Shown here one piece after another: positions 30,464 through 40,200 of a stretch of DNA of 64,000 bases. The position numbers were made by a program, and so were the translations under genes. Location of the stretch: assembly GCA_009746045.1 (NCBI GenBank), contig RPFO01000041.1, positions 6,323,323 to 6,387,322 of the forward strand, read 5' to 3'. The notes beneath the pieces were generated by a model. It worked only from the letters and a program-made list of their open reading frames with translations. It did no database searches and was not told the DNA's origin. The DNA comes from Mesostigma viride. Lineage: Eukaryota; Streptophyta; Mesostigmatophyceae; Mesostigmatales; Mesostigmataceae. How positions within the stretch are numbered: the first letter of the stretch is position 1; the number at the start of each line of letters is the position of its first letter.

Positions 30464-30559
30464 GGGGTCATATTGGGGCCCAGGGGAGGGGGGGGTGTAG
30501 CTGTGTCTGCCCCTGGGAGCGACCCGTGGGGTACCACCTCAGATGCTACGACAGGCGCA

Positions 30560-32452
30560 TTATCCTTCACTACCCACCCACCCCAGTGCCCTGTTGGCTG
30601 CCAGCTCACTCTCCATGCCATCCCCTTGCGTATGGCCTGCCACCGATGCCCATGGTACCCTATACACCCGATCATTCCACTCTATGTCTATGACCCGCAG
30701 CGGCCAGTCTAACTTTGTGATGGCCCCAGGCCCCTGCATGGTGCCCCGTTTGCCGCTGGGCGAGCTCTCCTTGTGGAGCATGACCAACTGCCCGACCTCA
30801 AAAGCGCTAGACAAATCAGGCAGCGTGGAATCCTTGAGCCGCAGCTTGGCGGCGGTATCCTGTAGATGCTGTTGGTATGCCTCTACTACCTCGGGTGAGT
30901 AGGTGCCCGCTGACAGCCCCCGAGGCGTGACTAGCCCAAAGCCCTTGACATCGAGCACGTGCCTATGATTGCACACATGCATGAGCTCCTTGCACCACGC
31001 CGTCTTGACCGCGTAGGATTTGCCATGTGGGTTATCCTGTCGCTTGGCTGCCACAACAGTCTTGACATAGCTTACAGTGCGATCTATCATGCCCATATTG
31101 CCGTGATCCTCACGCCCCACGATGACCACGGCCTCCATCCCCGGCAAACCTTGCACACAGCGGAACTGCTGGTCTAGCATGAGCTCCACTACGGGATGAA
31201 AGAAAGCCAGGCTGATCTTGATAGCCCTGTGCAGGTCAGCCTCAAACATGTGGGGCAGCGGCTCAATGTAGGTGACCTTGCTGAACCTATCCTTGACTAT
31301 GAAATAGGTGTCCCCCCCTTCCATGTGCATGACATCCCCCACAAGGTACCCTCGCTCCAAGGGTGGAGTCTTGGCATGCCGCCTACGCGACTTCTTCCTG
31401 ATCTTGATGCAGGCAGGACACTGAGCACGCACATTCTTCAGCTCGTTGTATAAAGGTGCCCCCAACATGTGTGCCCCCTCTACCTCGGCTTGGGCCTCAT
31501 GCCCGTATGCACGGTGCATCTGGTATGCTAACAGTTTCAGGGTGACAGCCTGAGGTGCAGTGGCATTGTCAGGATTCTCAACAGGTGGGGTGACTACTGG
31601 GGTAGTGACATTGGCTAACTGGGCAGCTTCAGAGGCTGCACGAAAGGCCGCCCGTGTGAGCACCTTGCCAATGTGAAGATCCACACTAGGGTGGTGTGTA
31701 CCGAGAACATCTGCCCGCCCAGCATTCTCTTGCACTGTCACAACATTCCTCATAGGCCCAACCGCCCCAGTATCTAGCTGGGGTGCTGCAGTAGTGCTTG
31801 GTCGCTCGGCGTTGTACACACCCGACCTAGAAGACACCACATTGCTTAGGTCACGCATTGTAGACCCGTGCTCAGGAAGCACGTGATCCTGGCGCGACAG
31901 AGCCAGAGCAGCATCAACGGATTGCGTGAGCACATCACGGAATGAGACAGAGGATGCAGTCACGTTGCTTTTAGGAACGACGTCAGGCTCTACGACGGCC
32001 CGGTTCAGCGTGACGCATTGAGCAAAAGAAGGGGTATCGAGCGTGCTCTCACCTGACTTTCGTGCTGCCCGTCGCTCTGCCCACTCCTCGCGTGTGCCGT
32101 GGACGACGATGCGCTTGGCCTTGCACGCCTCCACGCTGTGACCACGCAGAACGTCGTGGCACTTCGGGCAAAGGTTGTCCTCGAGCTCCAGGTCCGGGCG
32201 AACTCGGCATTCATCCCGGACATGGCGACGTCCGAAGCAGCGCTCACAGCGTTGCTTGCGGTCAGCAGACGCCCCCTGCTGCCGCTTGGCCGGGGGATTA
32301 TCACCCTGCTTGGCGTCGCCACCATGCCTGCGCTTGCGCCCTCGCTGGCCCCTGTTGTTGCCGTGGCCGACGACGTTTTTCAGGATGGCCGTGAGCTCCG
32401 ACCGCGTAATTGGAGCCTCTGCGCCTGAAGAAGAAGACGCGCCGGTATCCAC
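30560..32452 (-). CDS. Zinc-knuckle plus integrase ORF of element B
   Basis: 631 codons without a stop. Residues 70-110 hold two zinc knuckles, CERCFGRRHVRDEC (CX2CX4HX4C) and CPKCHDVLRGHSVEAC. After a Ser/Thr-rich linker comes the integrase: HRAYGH and CPACIKI (His-His-Cys-Cys), then the catalytic core. Where Asp-Asp-Glu is expected it reads HMEGGDTYF, LMLDQQFR and MIDRTVSYVKT, that is Glu-Asp-Asp. C and D keep Asp, Asp, Glu at these places. The C-terminal module is VGQLVMLHKESSPSGKRG. No protease lies before the integrase. Probably inactive but strikingly open. Confidence 0.8.
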   Translation of the reverse strand: MDTGASSSSGAEAPITRSELTAILKNVVGHGNNRGQRGRKRRHGGDAKQGDNPPAKRQQGASADRKQRCERCFGRRHVRDECRVRPDLELEDNLCPKCHDVLRGHSVEACKAKRIVVHGTREEWAERRAARKSGESTLDTPSFAQCVTLNRAVVEPDVVPKSNVTASSVSFRDVLTQSVDAALALSRQDHVLPEHGSTMRDLSNVVSSRSGVYNAERPSTTAAPQLDTGAVGPMRNVVTVQENAGRADVLGTHHPSVDLHIGKVLTRAAFRAASEAAQLANVTTPVVTPPVENPDNATAPQAVTLKLLAYQMHRAYGHEAQAEVEGAHMLGAPLYNELKNVRAQCPACIKIRKKSRRRHAKTPPLERGYLVGDVMHMEGGDTYFIVKDRFSKVTYIEPLPHMFEADLHRAIKISLAFFHPVVELMLDQQFRCVQGLPGMEAVVIVGREDHGNMGMIDRTVSYVKTVVAAKRQDNPHGKSYAVKTAWCKELMHVCNHRHVLDVKGFGLVTPRGLSAGTYSPEVVEAYQQHLQDTAAKLRLKDSTLPDLSSAFEVGQLVMLHKESSPSGKRGTMQGPGAITKLDWPLRVIDIEWNDRVYRVPWASVAGHTQGDGMESELAANRALGWVGSEG

Positions 32453-32637
32453 CTCATTACAATTCGTTCAAGTGGCCCGCCGGAGCGGCTGTACAATTTT
32501 TCCCAGTGAGCGCGCTGCCAAGTGTACTTGTGGGCAAATTTTTAGGTGCTCCGTCACTTCGAGGTACTAAAAATTAGGCTACGGTACGAATTCAGCGAAT
32601 TTCAGCGAATTTTCAGTCGAACCAAAGGAAGTGACGC

Positions 32638-33119
32638 CAACTACCAAAAAGTTTCCGTTACGAATTTTCAGCCCAACACTCGCGCAAAATGAAGTGACGG
32701 CAACTACCAAAAAGTTTCCGTTACGAATTTTCACTCCCACACGTTTGCACAAGAGGAAGTGACGGCAACTACCAAAAAGTTTCCGTTACGAATTTTCAGT
32801 CCCACACGTTGCGCAAATTTTAGTAGGGCTGCACGCAAGCTACCTTTCAAAATTTTGCGCAAGTATGGAACGCATTTCATTCGTCTGGAGGAACGCTGCC
32901 CGCCAACTACCCCCGTTCAGAATGTTCCGCCGAAATTTACTTGAGATTTGGAAATCTGAACGTCCGCGCAAATTTTAGTAGGGCTGCACGCAAGCTACCT
33001 TCCAAAATTTTGCGCAAGAATGGAACGCAATTCATTCGTCCGGAGGAATGCTGCTCGTCAACTGCCCCCGTTCAGAAAGTTGCGCCGAACTTTACTTGAG
33101 ATTTGGAAATCTGAACGTG
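32638..33119. repeat. Two tandem repeat families inside element B
   Basis: Three units of 53-65 bp (32638-32815) share GAAGTGACGGCAACTACC and GTTTCCGTTACGAATTTTCA. They are followed by two units of about 155 bp (32811-32965, 32966-33119) that start GCGCAAATTTTAGTAGG and end GAAATCTGAACGT. They occupy the gap between the gag core and the zinc-knuckle ORF. Confidence 0.85.
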
Positions 33120-33222
33120 CGGTTGGAGTTTCGCGGGGAAACCCAAGTTCCCGAGTAATTCACCAATGACGCGCTTCGAACACTTGCCCGCTAAAACCTA
33201 AGCAGCCGCTCCGGCTGGCCAC

Positions 33223-34005
33223 TTAAACGAAACTTGATGTGCGCAGGGATGGCAGGGCGGCCGAGGCAGTCGGCTTGGACTGCGCACTCTTGAAGCATGA
33301 GATTAAATACAGCATGCCCTCGTCGAAACTGACAGCACTCTTCTTTTTGAGTTCCGTCGCTATGGTCAGGTGCACATCCGACGACAGGTCGCATTTCTTG
33401 AGAAATCGATTGCACAGGAAAATGGGCTTGAGAGTATCTAACAGCTTGTGCTTGTGCACGAAGACCTGGAAATCACGTGCAGCCCCGGGCAAATTTGCCT
33501 TATTAACTGCATAGCCCTCGAAATCGTTGAAGGCTTGCTCGTCGGCCTCTTCCTTAGACCGCGACAAGTGGGCATCTAGACCGTTGTAAAAAACTTCCCA
33601 GATTTGTTTGTTGTCGTCCGCAATGCGAACTAGATTGGCAATGTTTGGGTGCTTGGTTGTACTGCAGAATACTGCACGGAACTTGCCAATCAGCTCCGAA
33701 TCTTTGTCCGCGCGTCCATCGCGCAGACGCTTGAGAGCAGCCAGAAAATCTGCTGCGTCGTCTGCCGTATAGTCGGCAGGTAGATCAGCGGGCACCTCCG
33801 TTTGCTTGAGAGGGCCGCGATTCAGTGCGTCGTCAGCAGCAAGCATCAAATGCTTGAACTGCTTGGCCAGTTCAGGTTGCGTCACGAGGGTTGCATCAAC
33901 CTCGTGGCCTCGTCCGCACTAAAGCGTGGCAGGATGGTCCCTGCGGCCTCGCCACTTGGCGTATCTGTGTGTTCGCCCGTGCGGCTCCGTGTACCAGAAG
34001 CCATC
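33223..34005 (-). pseudogene. Gag core of element B
   Basis: ATG 34005 (MASGTRSRTGEH) opens a leader that shifts frame near 33890 into a 220-codon frame: QPELAKQFKHLMLAADDAL, DAADFLAALKRLRDG, IWEVFYNGLDAHLSRSKEEAD, DFQVFVHKHKLLDTLKPIF. It is helical and in the place of capsid. The zinc knuckles that normally end gag sit 770 bases downstream in the integrase ORF, across the tandem repeats. Capsid identity is inferred from position. Confidence 0.5.
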
Positions 34006-34012
34006 GGGAATT

Positions 34013-34467
34013 TTATGAATACAAGTTAAAGCCCCCGACCGGCTGAGCTATGGCGGTCGGTCACGATGAGCTTGGGATAAGGTGAACACAGAGAACTGCT
34101 GTCGGAGCTGGCCAACCACTGGTTTACATATGTCTTAGCCAGCAAAGCCTATCCGGTTAGCCGTAACCGTGGGACAAGCTAGCTGTCCGTACCGACCCGG
34201 ATAAGGCCCCGGACTGGGGCCTAGGTGGCGCCGGCCCTAGGCGCTTAGACCGGTCGACCGCATCGGACTGCCGGATTATAGCCGGCGGCTTAGCGGACGC
34301 TAGCGGAAGGCGTGCGGACGGACATGGGGAACTTAGAGCCAGATCCTAGGGCTCTAGAGTTACTCAACTCAACTTAAGGCGTGAATGCCTGTATATGAAG
34401 CGAGCTTCGTGACCGCTGGTCCGATCAAGTAACGTGCGTGTTTGCAACTTGCCCGTTGAAACTCTAG
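34013..34467. other. Possible 5' LTR or flank of element B
   Basis: No gene. CG-rich with hairpins such as CCGACCGGCTGAGC...GCGGTCGG. It could be the LTR of B, but without a second copy this cannot be settled. Confidence 0.3.
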
Positions 34468-34684
34468 GGCGGAGCCAATTTTCGGAAGAACCTCACCCTT
34501 ATGCTTGCAAATTCGGGACAAATTCGGTGGATGTATGTATGTATGTTTTTATGGATGTATGTATGTATGGATGGATGGATTGACGGATTTTCATCCCCTA
34601 TTCCTATGTTTTCTCACGTGTACGGCCTTATAAGCTTCGCCAGTTCTGGCGAACCTAACGGTTCTTCCGAAAATTGGCTCCGCC
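34468..34684. mobile_element. 217-bp MITE-like element
   Basis: A perfect 25-bp terminal inverted repeat, beginning GGCGGAGCCAATTTTCGG at 34468 and answered at 34660-34684. The interior has ATGTATGTATGG microsatellite and no coding capacity. No clear target duplication. Confidence 0.65.
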
Positions 34685-34831
34685 TGATAATTAGGTAGAA
34701 AATCGTGGTACAAAAATCAGCCATTAGGGGGTACTCCGGAGGTCGACGGAAGAATCGCAGATATCACAGATACAGTACGCGCGAAGCGCCCGAGCCGCGA
34801 GCGCAGCGAGCGAGCGCAGCGAGCACCGTAC

Positions 34832-35313
34832 TACACCGTCCGCATTAGTAGTTTGTTATTAGGGGTCAATTTTTGCCGTATTTGCATTATGAATAACCCT
34901 GGATTGTTTGTTGGGAGCCAGTTAGAGTCCCGGGTTCTACATTATTTAATCAAAACCTTTTGTTTGTTTGTTTGTCCTGCAGCCGTTCAAGGCACATGGG
35001 TACTTATTTAATTAGTAATTTCTTTTGTTTGTTTGGTAGATATCGTACACGCCGTCCCCAATTCGGCCGGCAATCCGGCCTTGCGGCCCCCCTTCGGCGG
35101 CCATAGGCTAGCTGAGAGTCAGTGGAGGTCAGTGATACCCAGAGCCCACAGGAGTTAATTAATTTAATTTTGTTTGTTTGTTTGTTTACAGTAGTCCAGT
35201 CCTCAGCCCCCGGAGTTAATTAATTAATTTTCTTTTGTTTGTTTCCTGGTTTTCAGCCAGAACATTTTACAGAAGCTAATTATTTATATAAAACTACTAA
35301 TGCGGACGGTGTA
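34832..35313. mobile_element. 480-bp TIR element, TA-flanked
   Basis: CACCGTCCGCATTAG... at 34834-34854 is repeated inverted at 35291-35311 (21 bp), with TA on both outer sides. The interior is full of TTTGTTTG microsatellites and TTAATTAA. It is a non-autonomous element consistent with a TA-targeting transposase family. Confidence 0.6.
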
Positions 35314-35564
35314 ATTCCTATCCGGACCGCAGCGAAGCCAGTAGCCACGGGCCACGGGCAACTAGCCACGGGGAAAAAATTTCAGCAACGGAGGGACGAA
35401 AGGAATTTCAATGGGCCACAACTCGCACTAGCCAGTAGCCACCGGGCCACTAACCAGTACCGGGCCACGGGCGCCGCGCCGGGCCACGGGCACTGGGCCA
35501 CTGGCACCGGGCCACGGGAATTTAGACTCTGCGCAGCCGGGCTTGAATAGGATTGTTGTTGTGG
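35314..35564. repeat. GGGCCACGGGC-rich degenerate repeat
   Basis: GCCACGGGC/CCGGGCCAC words repeat about ten times between 35340 and 35520. No supportable gene. Confidence 0.5.
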
Positions 35565-35661
35565 TGCACGGTAGGGGTGGGCTATGCACCCCATAGTGGT
35601 CTACCTGAGTCGGAACGCAAGGAGTTCTTCGAGTCCTTGCATAGCCTTGAGGGGGTCACTC
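35565..35661 (+). pseudogene. LINE endonuclease, N-terminal fragment
   Basis: Reads VGVGYAPHSGLPESERKEFF, the strand-loop found in APE-like LINE endonucleases (YAPxSG). It ends at the CACTC insertion point of D, and the partner piece continues at 58090. Earlier endonuclease residues are missing because the copy is 5'-truncated. Confidence 0.7.
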
Positions 35662-35850
35662 ATTTGCGCAGCAACTCGTCAGCAGAGCTTGTGAGCTCCT
35701 GGTCCTTGCCGGCTGGAATGACCCTAGGCTGCTGGCTAGCAACCTTTATCCTCACACCAGGCCTACGACCCTCGATAGGCTCGCCACTCGTCGTGACGAC
35801 CAAGGTTCGTGTGTGAAGACGCTCGTTGCCTCGTTGAGCCTCGAGCTATA
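35662..35850 (-). repeat. 3' LTR of D, distal part
   Basis: 189 bp starting ATTTGCGCAGC and ending CTATA, identical by eye to 57442-57630. The rest of this LTR lies at 50018-50492, beyond element C. Confidence 0.9.
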
Positions 35851-36547
35851 AGTTAACGTTTTTATGAACGCAATATGTAAGGATATGGTTGCAATGCAGC
35901 AATGTGTGAATATGGTTGGAAACGGAGCTTTGTTAAATTTATAGGCTTACAGCACTCGTGCACGTGAGTGCTTGTACACGAGTTTGCCAAGTCAAGGCAA
36001 CACACGTGAGGCGGGCTCGCAAGAGATCTGCCCAAATGGCACTGGCCTATTCTTTATATACTTGTGCACTGTGCTTGCTAGTCCTGAGCAGCCCAGAAGG
36101 CCTGCTCAGTAATAACACTCCCGGTACAGTATTCACTACCTGTACAGCGCCCAGTTCCTATACAGTAGGTCTGCTATACAGGCACAGTGACCACAGAGCA
36201 CAGTCCACAGTGACTATTGCATCTGCACCTAGAAGTCCAGGACTAAGCCTGCGGTACCAACAGACCACAGGTTAAGGTTCCTATTTCCTGCGTACGACGT
36301 ATTAATCCAATACCGTCGTAGGTACAGCACCTAATTCCTGTCAGCCCAGGAATTACTGTCGACCCCATATGTCGTCGGCAAATATTCACGTCCGACTTAG
36401 AAGAACAGCCGGCTCGCGCTCGCGCGCGACCGGGAAGTCGGAACGCCATAACTTTCTTGATACTTGTCGGAATGAACTCGTTCCGGTGCCGCTGGAATCG
36501 CAGAGATATGCCGAATCAGGATCACGCCAATGCGCTTGGCGTTAACT
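35851..36547 (-). repeat. 3' LTR of element C
   Basis: 697 bp, paired with 49315-50012. Next to it on the internal side is a minus-strand purine tract, AAAAGAAAGGATTGG, the presumed plus-strand primer. Confidence 0.93.
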
Positions 36548-37294
36548 CCAATCCTTTCTTTTCTTGAGCTGTAGCAGCTCACACAAGTCTACATACAAAC
36601 ACACACAATGGGTACTGGACATCCTCCCCGACTACAAGTCACAACCCGCTGGGCATGACAGTCAGCTTGGATTCCTTATTATATGTACATAGCACCCATA
36701 CTGGCTCAGGAGCACAAACAAATTACAATGAGTCCCTATCCCTTCACGGGAGGCTCGTTGTGTTACCCATGTACAAGAGGTTGGCCAACTGTGGCAGCCC
36801 ATAGGTGTTCAGCTAAGAACTTGAGAAGTATGTACAACCTTCAGGACCTTAGGCGAAACCCCACAGATCACCCACAACAGCTCATCAGAAAACATTGCTG
36901 ACCCCCAGACGGGAGTCGGCGCCGGTCTGCTGCCCCTTATCGAACCAGACACAACATCTACGCGAAGCACATGCAAAACACAAGCTCCTATACTCGTTCC
37001 AACCGTGGAAAATCAGGGGACCTGTCGCCACCTCACCAGCATGGTGGATGGGTCAGCCAGTCCGTGAAACTCCGCCTTAAGACGGCACCAGGGAATCGAA
37101 CCCCGCCCACAAACCACAGATCTGGGGAAACCTCAGACTGAGATGAAAACCCCAGATAGACATCTCTCCATCAGAGACAATGTCAGACATTCCCACACCA
37201 GAGACATGTCTCACCCCTCAAGGTGTGCTCAGGATTATGTACAATCAAGCTCCCAGCCTGATATCCAGAGACTTAAGCACCCAGCTCTCAGCTT
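36548..37294 (-). other. 3' untranslated region of C with tRNA-like T arm
   Basis: Between pol stop and 3' LTR. On minus near 37090-37112, CGGGGTTCGATTCCCTG forms a perfect T-stem/loop and matches the pol III B box. A second TGGTTCGATAAGG lies near 36940. No full tRNA can be recognised. Element D has a similar motif in the same place. Confidence 0.5.
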
Positions 37295-40200
37295 TTAGAC
37301 AGATAGACCGACTTGACAGTCAGCATTCATGAGCTTCCTCAGTACATTGTACTGGGCTGGGGCCTTGTGTGGCAGCTTTGTCAATGCATCAGCAGGGTTC
37401 TCCTCGCCAGGGATATGCTTCAAGTCAACCAAACTGGCCAACTCCTTCAGCAACAAATAATCCAGGTCCCGGCTTCTGGCCAGCTGCTTGTGAACAAACT
37501 GGACCATACCCATGCTGTCTGTTAGCAACAACGTCTCCATCTGCAAGGTCCAAGGGGTAACTGAAGCCAGCTCCAGCATTAACTCCTTTATGTACAGGCT
37601 GGACTGGATCCCCTCGCATATGGCCCTGCATTCTGCCACATCTGAACTGATACAGACCCTCTTCTGCAGTCTGCTGTACCAGCTGAACAAACTTGCCCTG
37701 CTCTGATAAAAAGCAAACAGAGCAGCAGATCTCCCCCTGACCTTGGTAACCTGGCGAGCATCCATGGAACTGTCAACAAAGATCTCCAAGGTGATAGGCT
37801 GGGCAAAGTCAATCCCAGACAAAATCAGATCAGGGGTACTCTCCACCAACCGGGCTATGACTCGAGGCTTCTCATCCTCAAGCACCTCATCAGGCATTCT
37901 GCTATGGACCATCAAAGACGGACCACAGATGCTGGCAAACCAGGCCCACATGCCTCTCAACTCAGGTCCTGCAGCCTGGGTGATCTTCTCTGGCAAGGCC
38001 TTCACAATGGTCTGTTTATAATCTCCTCCAGCCTGAAGCCTGATACTCCACTCCCCGTCCCTCCTGAACAGGGTAGCCTGCATTCCACAGAACACTACAG
38101 GCTTGTTGGGCTCCTGCCACAGCTCCTTGCCCAGTGAAAACTTGCCACTGATGACAGGAATAAACTTCTTCAGCCAGGTCGTGGGGGCTAGCAAATGCAG
38201 ATCATCTCCATGCAAACTAGCATACACTGGCAGACCCTCCCATTGGGCCAGCAGCAAACAGGGATCAACTGAAGACACTCTCAAGCCACACTCACTGATC
38301 AGAGCTTCCTGCAGCGTGAGTCTCCAGATGATTGGGCTCGACCTGAGTCCTTCCAGGCCCTTCAGAATAACCAGGAATTGTTGATGCAGCTCCAGCTTCC
38401 AGATGGCAGGCACCTCAACACAGTAAGGCTCATCCTGCTTCCACACCCTCCTGGCCACTTCTGGATCAGATTTTAAAAATGCCCTCTTGAAGTCCAGCAG
38501 CACTGATGACATAGCTGCTCCCCTGTTCAGCAACCCCACGTAGAGACATAGCAAAATTCTCCATGTGTCGTGTAGCATCCCTGGCGTGTACAGCTCCTCT
38601 CCTGGCAGACTCCCCGTGCCGTGATACTCATTCAGGACAGGCCTGACATGGGGCACTGATACCTCATCCACAACCTTCCTCTTCAGCACAAATCTCAAAG
38701 CAAGCTTCCTTGATGCTGGGGGACGTCTGTCTGTTGGTGCAGCACACTCAAACTGCAACCACTCCTCCAATGCCTTGGAGAAGGCGAGCTTCCAAGCCTC
38801 AAACAAAGTAGGCGAGCTCATCTCTTGGACCAGCTGGTCATATGTCAAAGGAGAGTGTGCAGCAAGGCTCCTGTGAGTTATGCCAATACTGCTGGGGTGC
38901 AACACAGCTGGAATCACCAAACTGGCCGCTGGGGGCACCTCCCCTTCATCCCATTTTACACCCTTGACCGGCTTGGCCCTGCACCTGACTGGAAATGTTG
39001 TCCTGAAATTTTCTAGGGGAATCATCCCCCAGCCATCTCTTCTCAGAGCTGTAGCTCTGATAGAAATCCCAGGATTGCCCAGAAAATTCTGACCCAAAAT
39101 CACAGGGCCATCATAGTCCTCTAGGACAAGGAAGGTCACATCCACACCCATGACAGGGGCAGTAACCTCTCCCAACACCCTTAGATGCGTCCTACCACTG
39201 AAATCAGACACCCAGGGGCAACTTGGTTCTCCGACCAGCAGTTCTCCTGTATGCTGAGGTCCCATGACAGAAACCTGTGCATTGGTATCTATCTCCATGG
39301 CAGCTACCTCAGGTTCATCCAACTGGACAAGCTTGGACACCTTAGGCTCCTTCTTGGCTCTTTGCAAAGCCTGTACAATATCTGATAGACGCACACCCCT
39401 AGGCCTGGTGTCGGGCCGTTCCGGAGGTGCAGCCTGTCCGCCTGCTTGCCCAACCACCGTATGTGAAGGTACCCCAGGGGCCGGGCCAGGGTCACCCTGA
39501 GGGCTCGATACAGCTGTAGCACCCTGATCAGGAAGCTCCACGTCACCCCCGCCTTGTACACCAGCGGGCACCTGGAAGAGGTCTCCTTGATTACCTCCCC
39601 GGGGACGGATCTTTGACCAGGACAGACGGTGCACTGCTTGGGAGCCATCAATGGCCACCCAGCACTTATGGCCAGCGGCTTCTACTCGGGTCACCACCCC
39701 ATCATGCCAGCTGCCACGTTTCCCTGGAAAGCTTGGTTCCTTCCACACAACAACCTGTTGTCCAACGTTAGGTTCTAGGACACTCCAGCCCTTGTCTTTC
39801 TGCCTCAGCTTGAGGAACTTGGCCTCTAGCTTCTCCTTCCATGCCTGCTCAGCATCAGCTGGCAGCATCCTGGTATGCAGCATAAGAGGATTGATGGCAA
39901 TGTCACCAAAGAACATGGGAGTCCTCAGGTTCAGCCTATCCTCCACAGAACGTAGCCATGCAGATGTCACAATGGCAGATGACGTCCTTGGAATCCTCTC
40001 CACCAGCAGCACAGTCTTGATCTCTTGGATGGCTCTCTCCACCACCCCTTGCTGGCCGTGGCTCTCCCTGGGTGTAATCAGCAACTCTGGAAACTCTGGC
40101 AGGTTCTCACAGCACTCAAACTGAATGTCACACTGCAACAACTCCAACCCAGGGTACCTGCTCCTTGTCAACTTCAGAGCAGCAATCAATGTAGGCTTCT

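Larger units (their letters stand above)
29637..34012 (-). mobile_element. Copia-like element B, truncated (gag-INT-PR)
   Basis: Minus-strand element: gag (34005-33223), a tandem-repeat stretch, NC zinc knuckles plus integrase (32452-30560), then the retropepsin-like domain and the first residues of the RT region (30463-29639), where it stops. RT, RNase H and 3' LTR are missing. Same domain order as A, C and D. The right boundary is set by the gag start; no LTR is identified. Confidence 0.8.
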
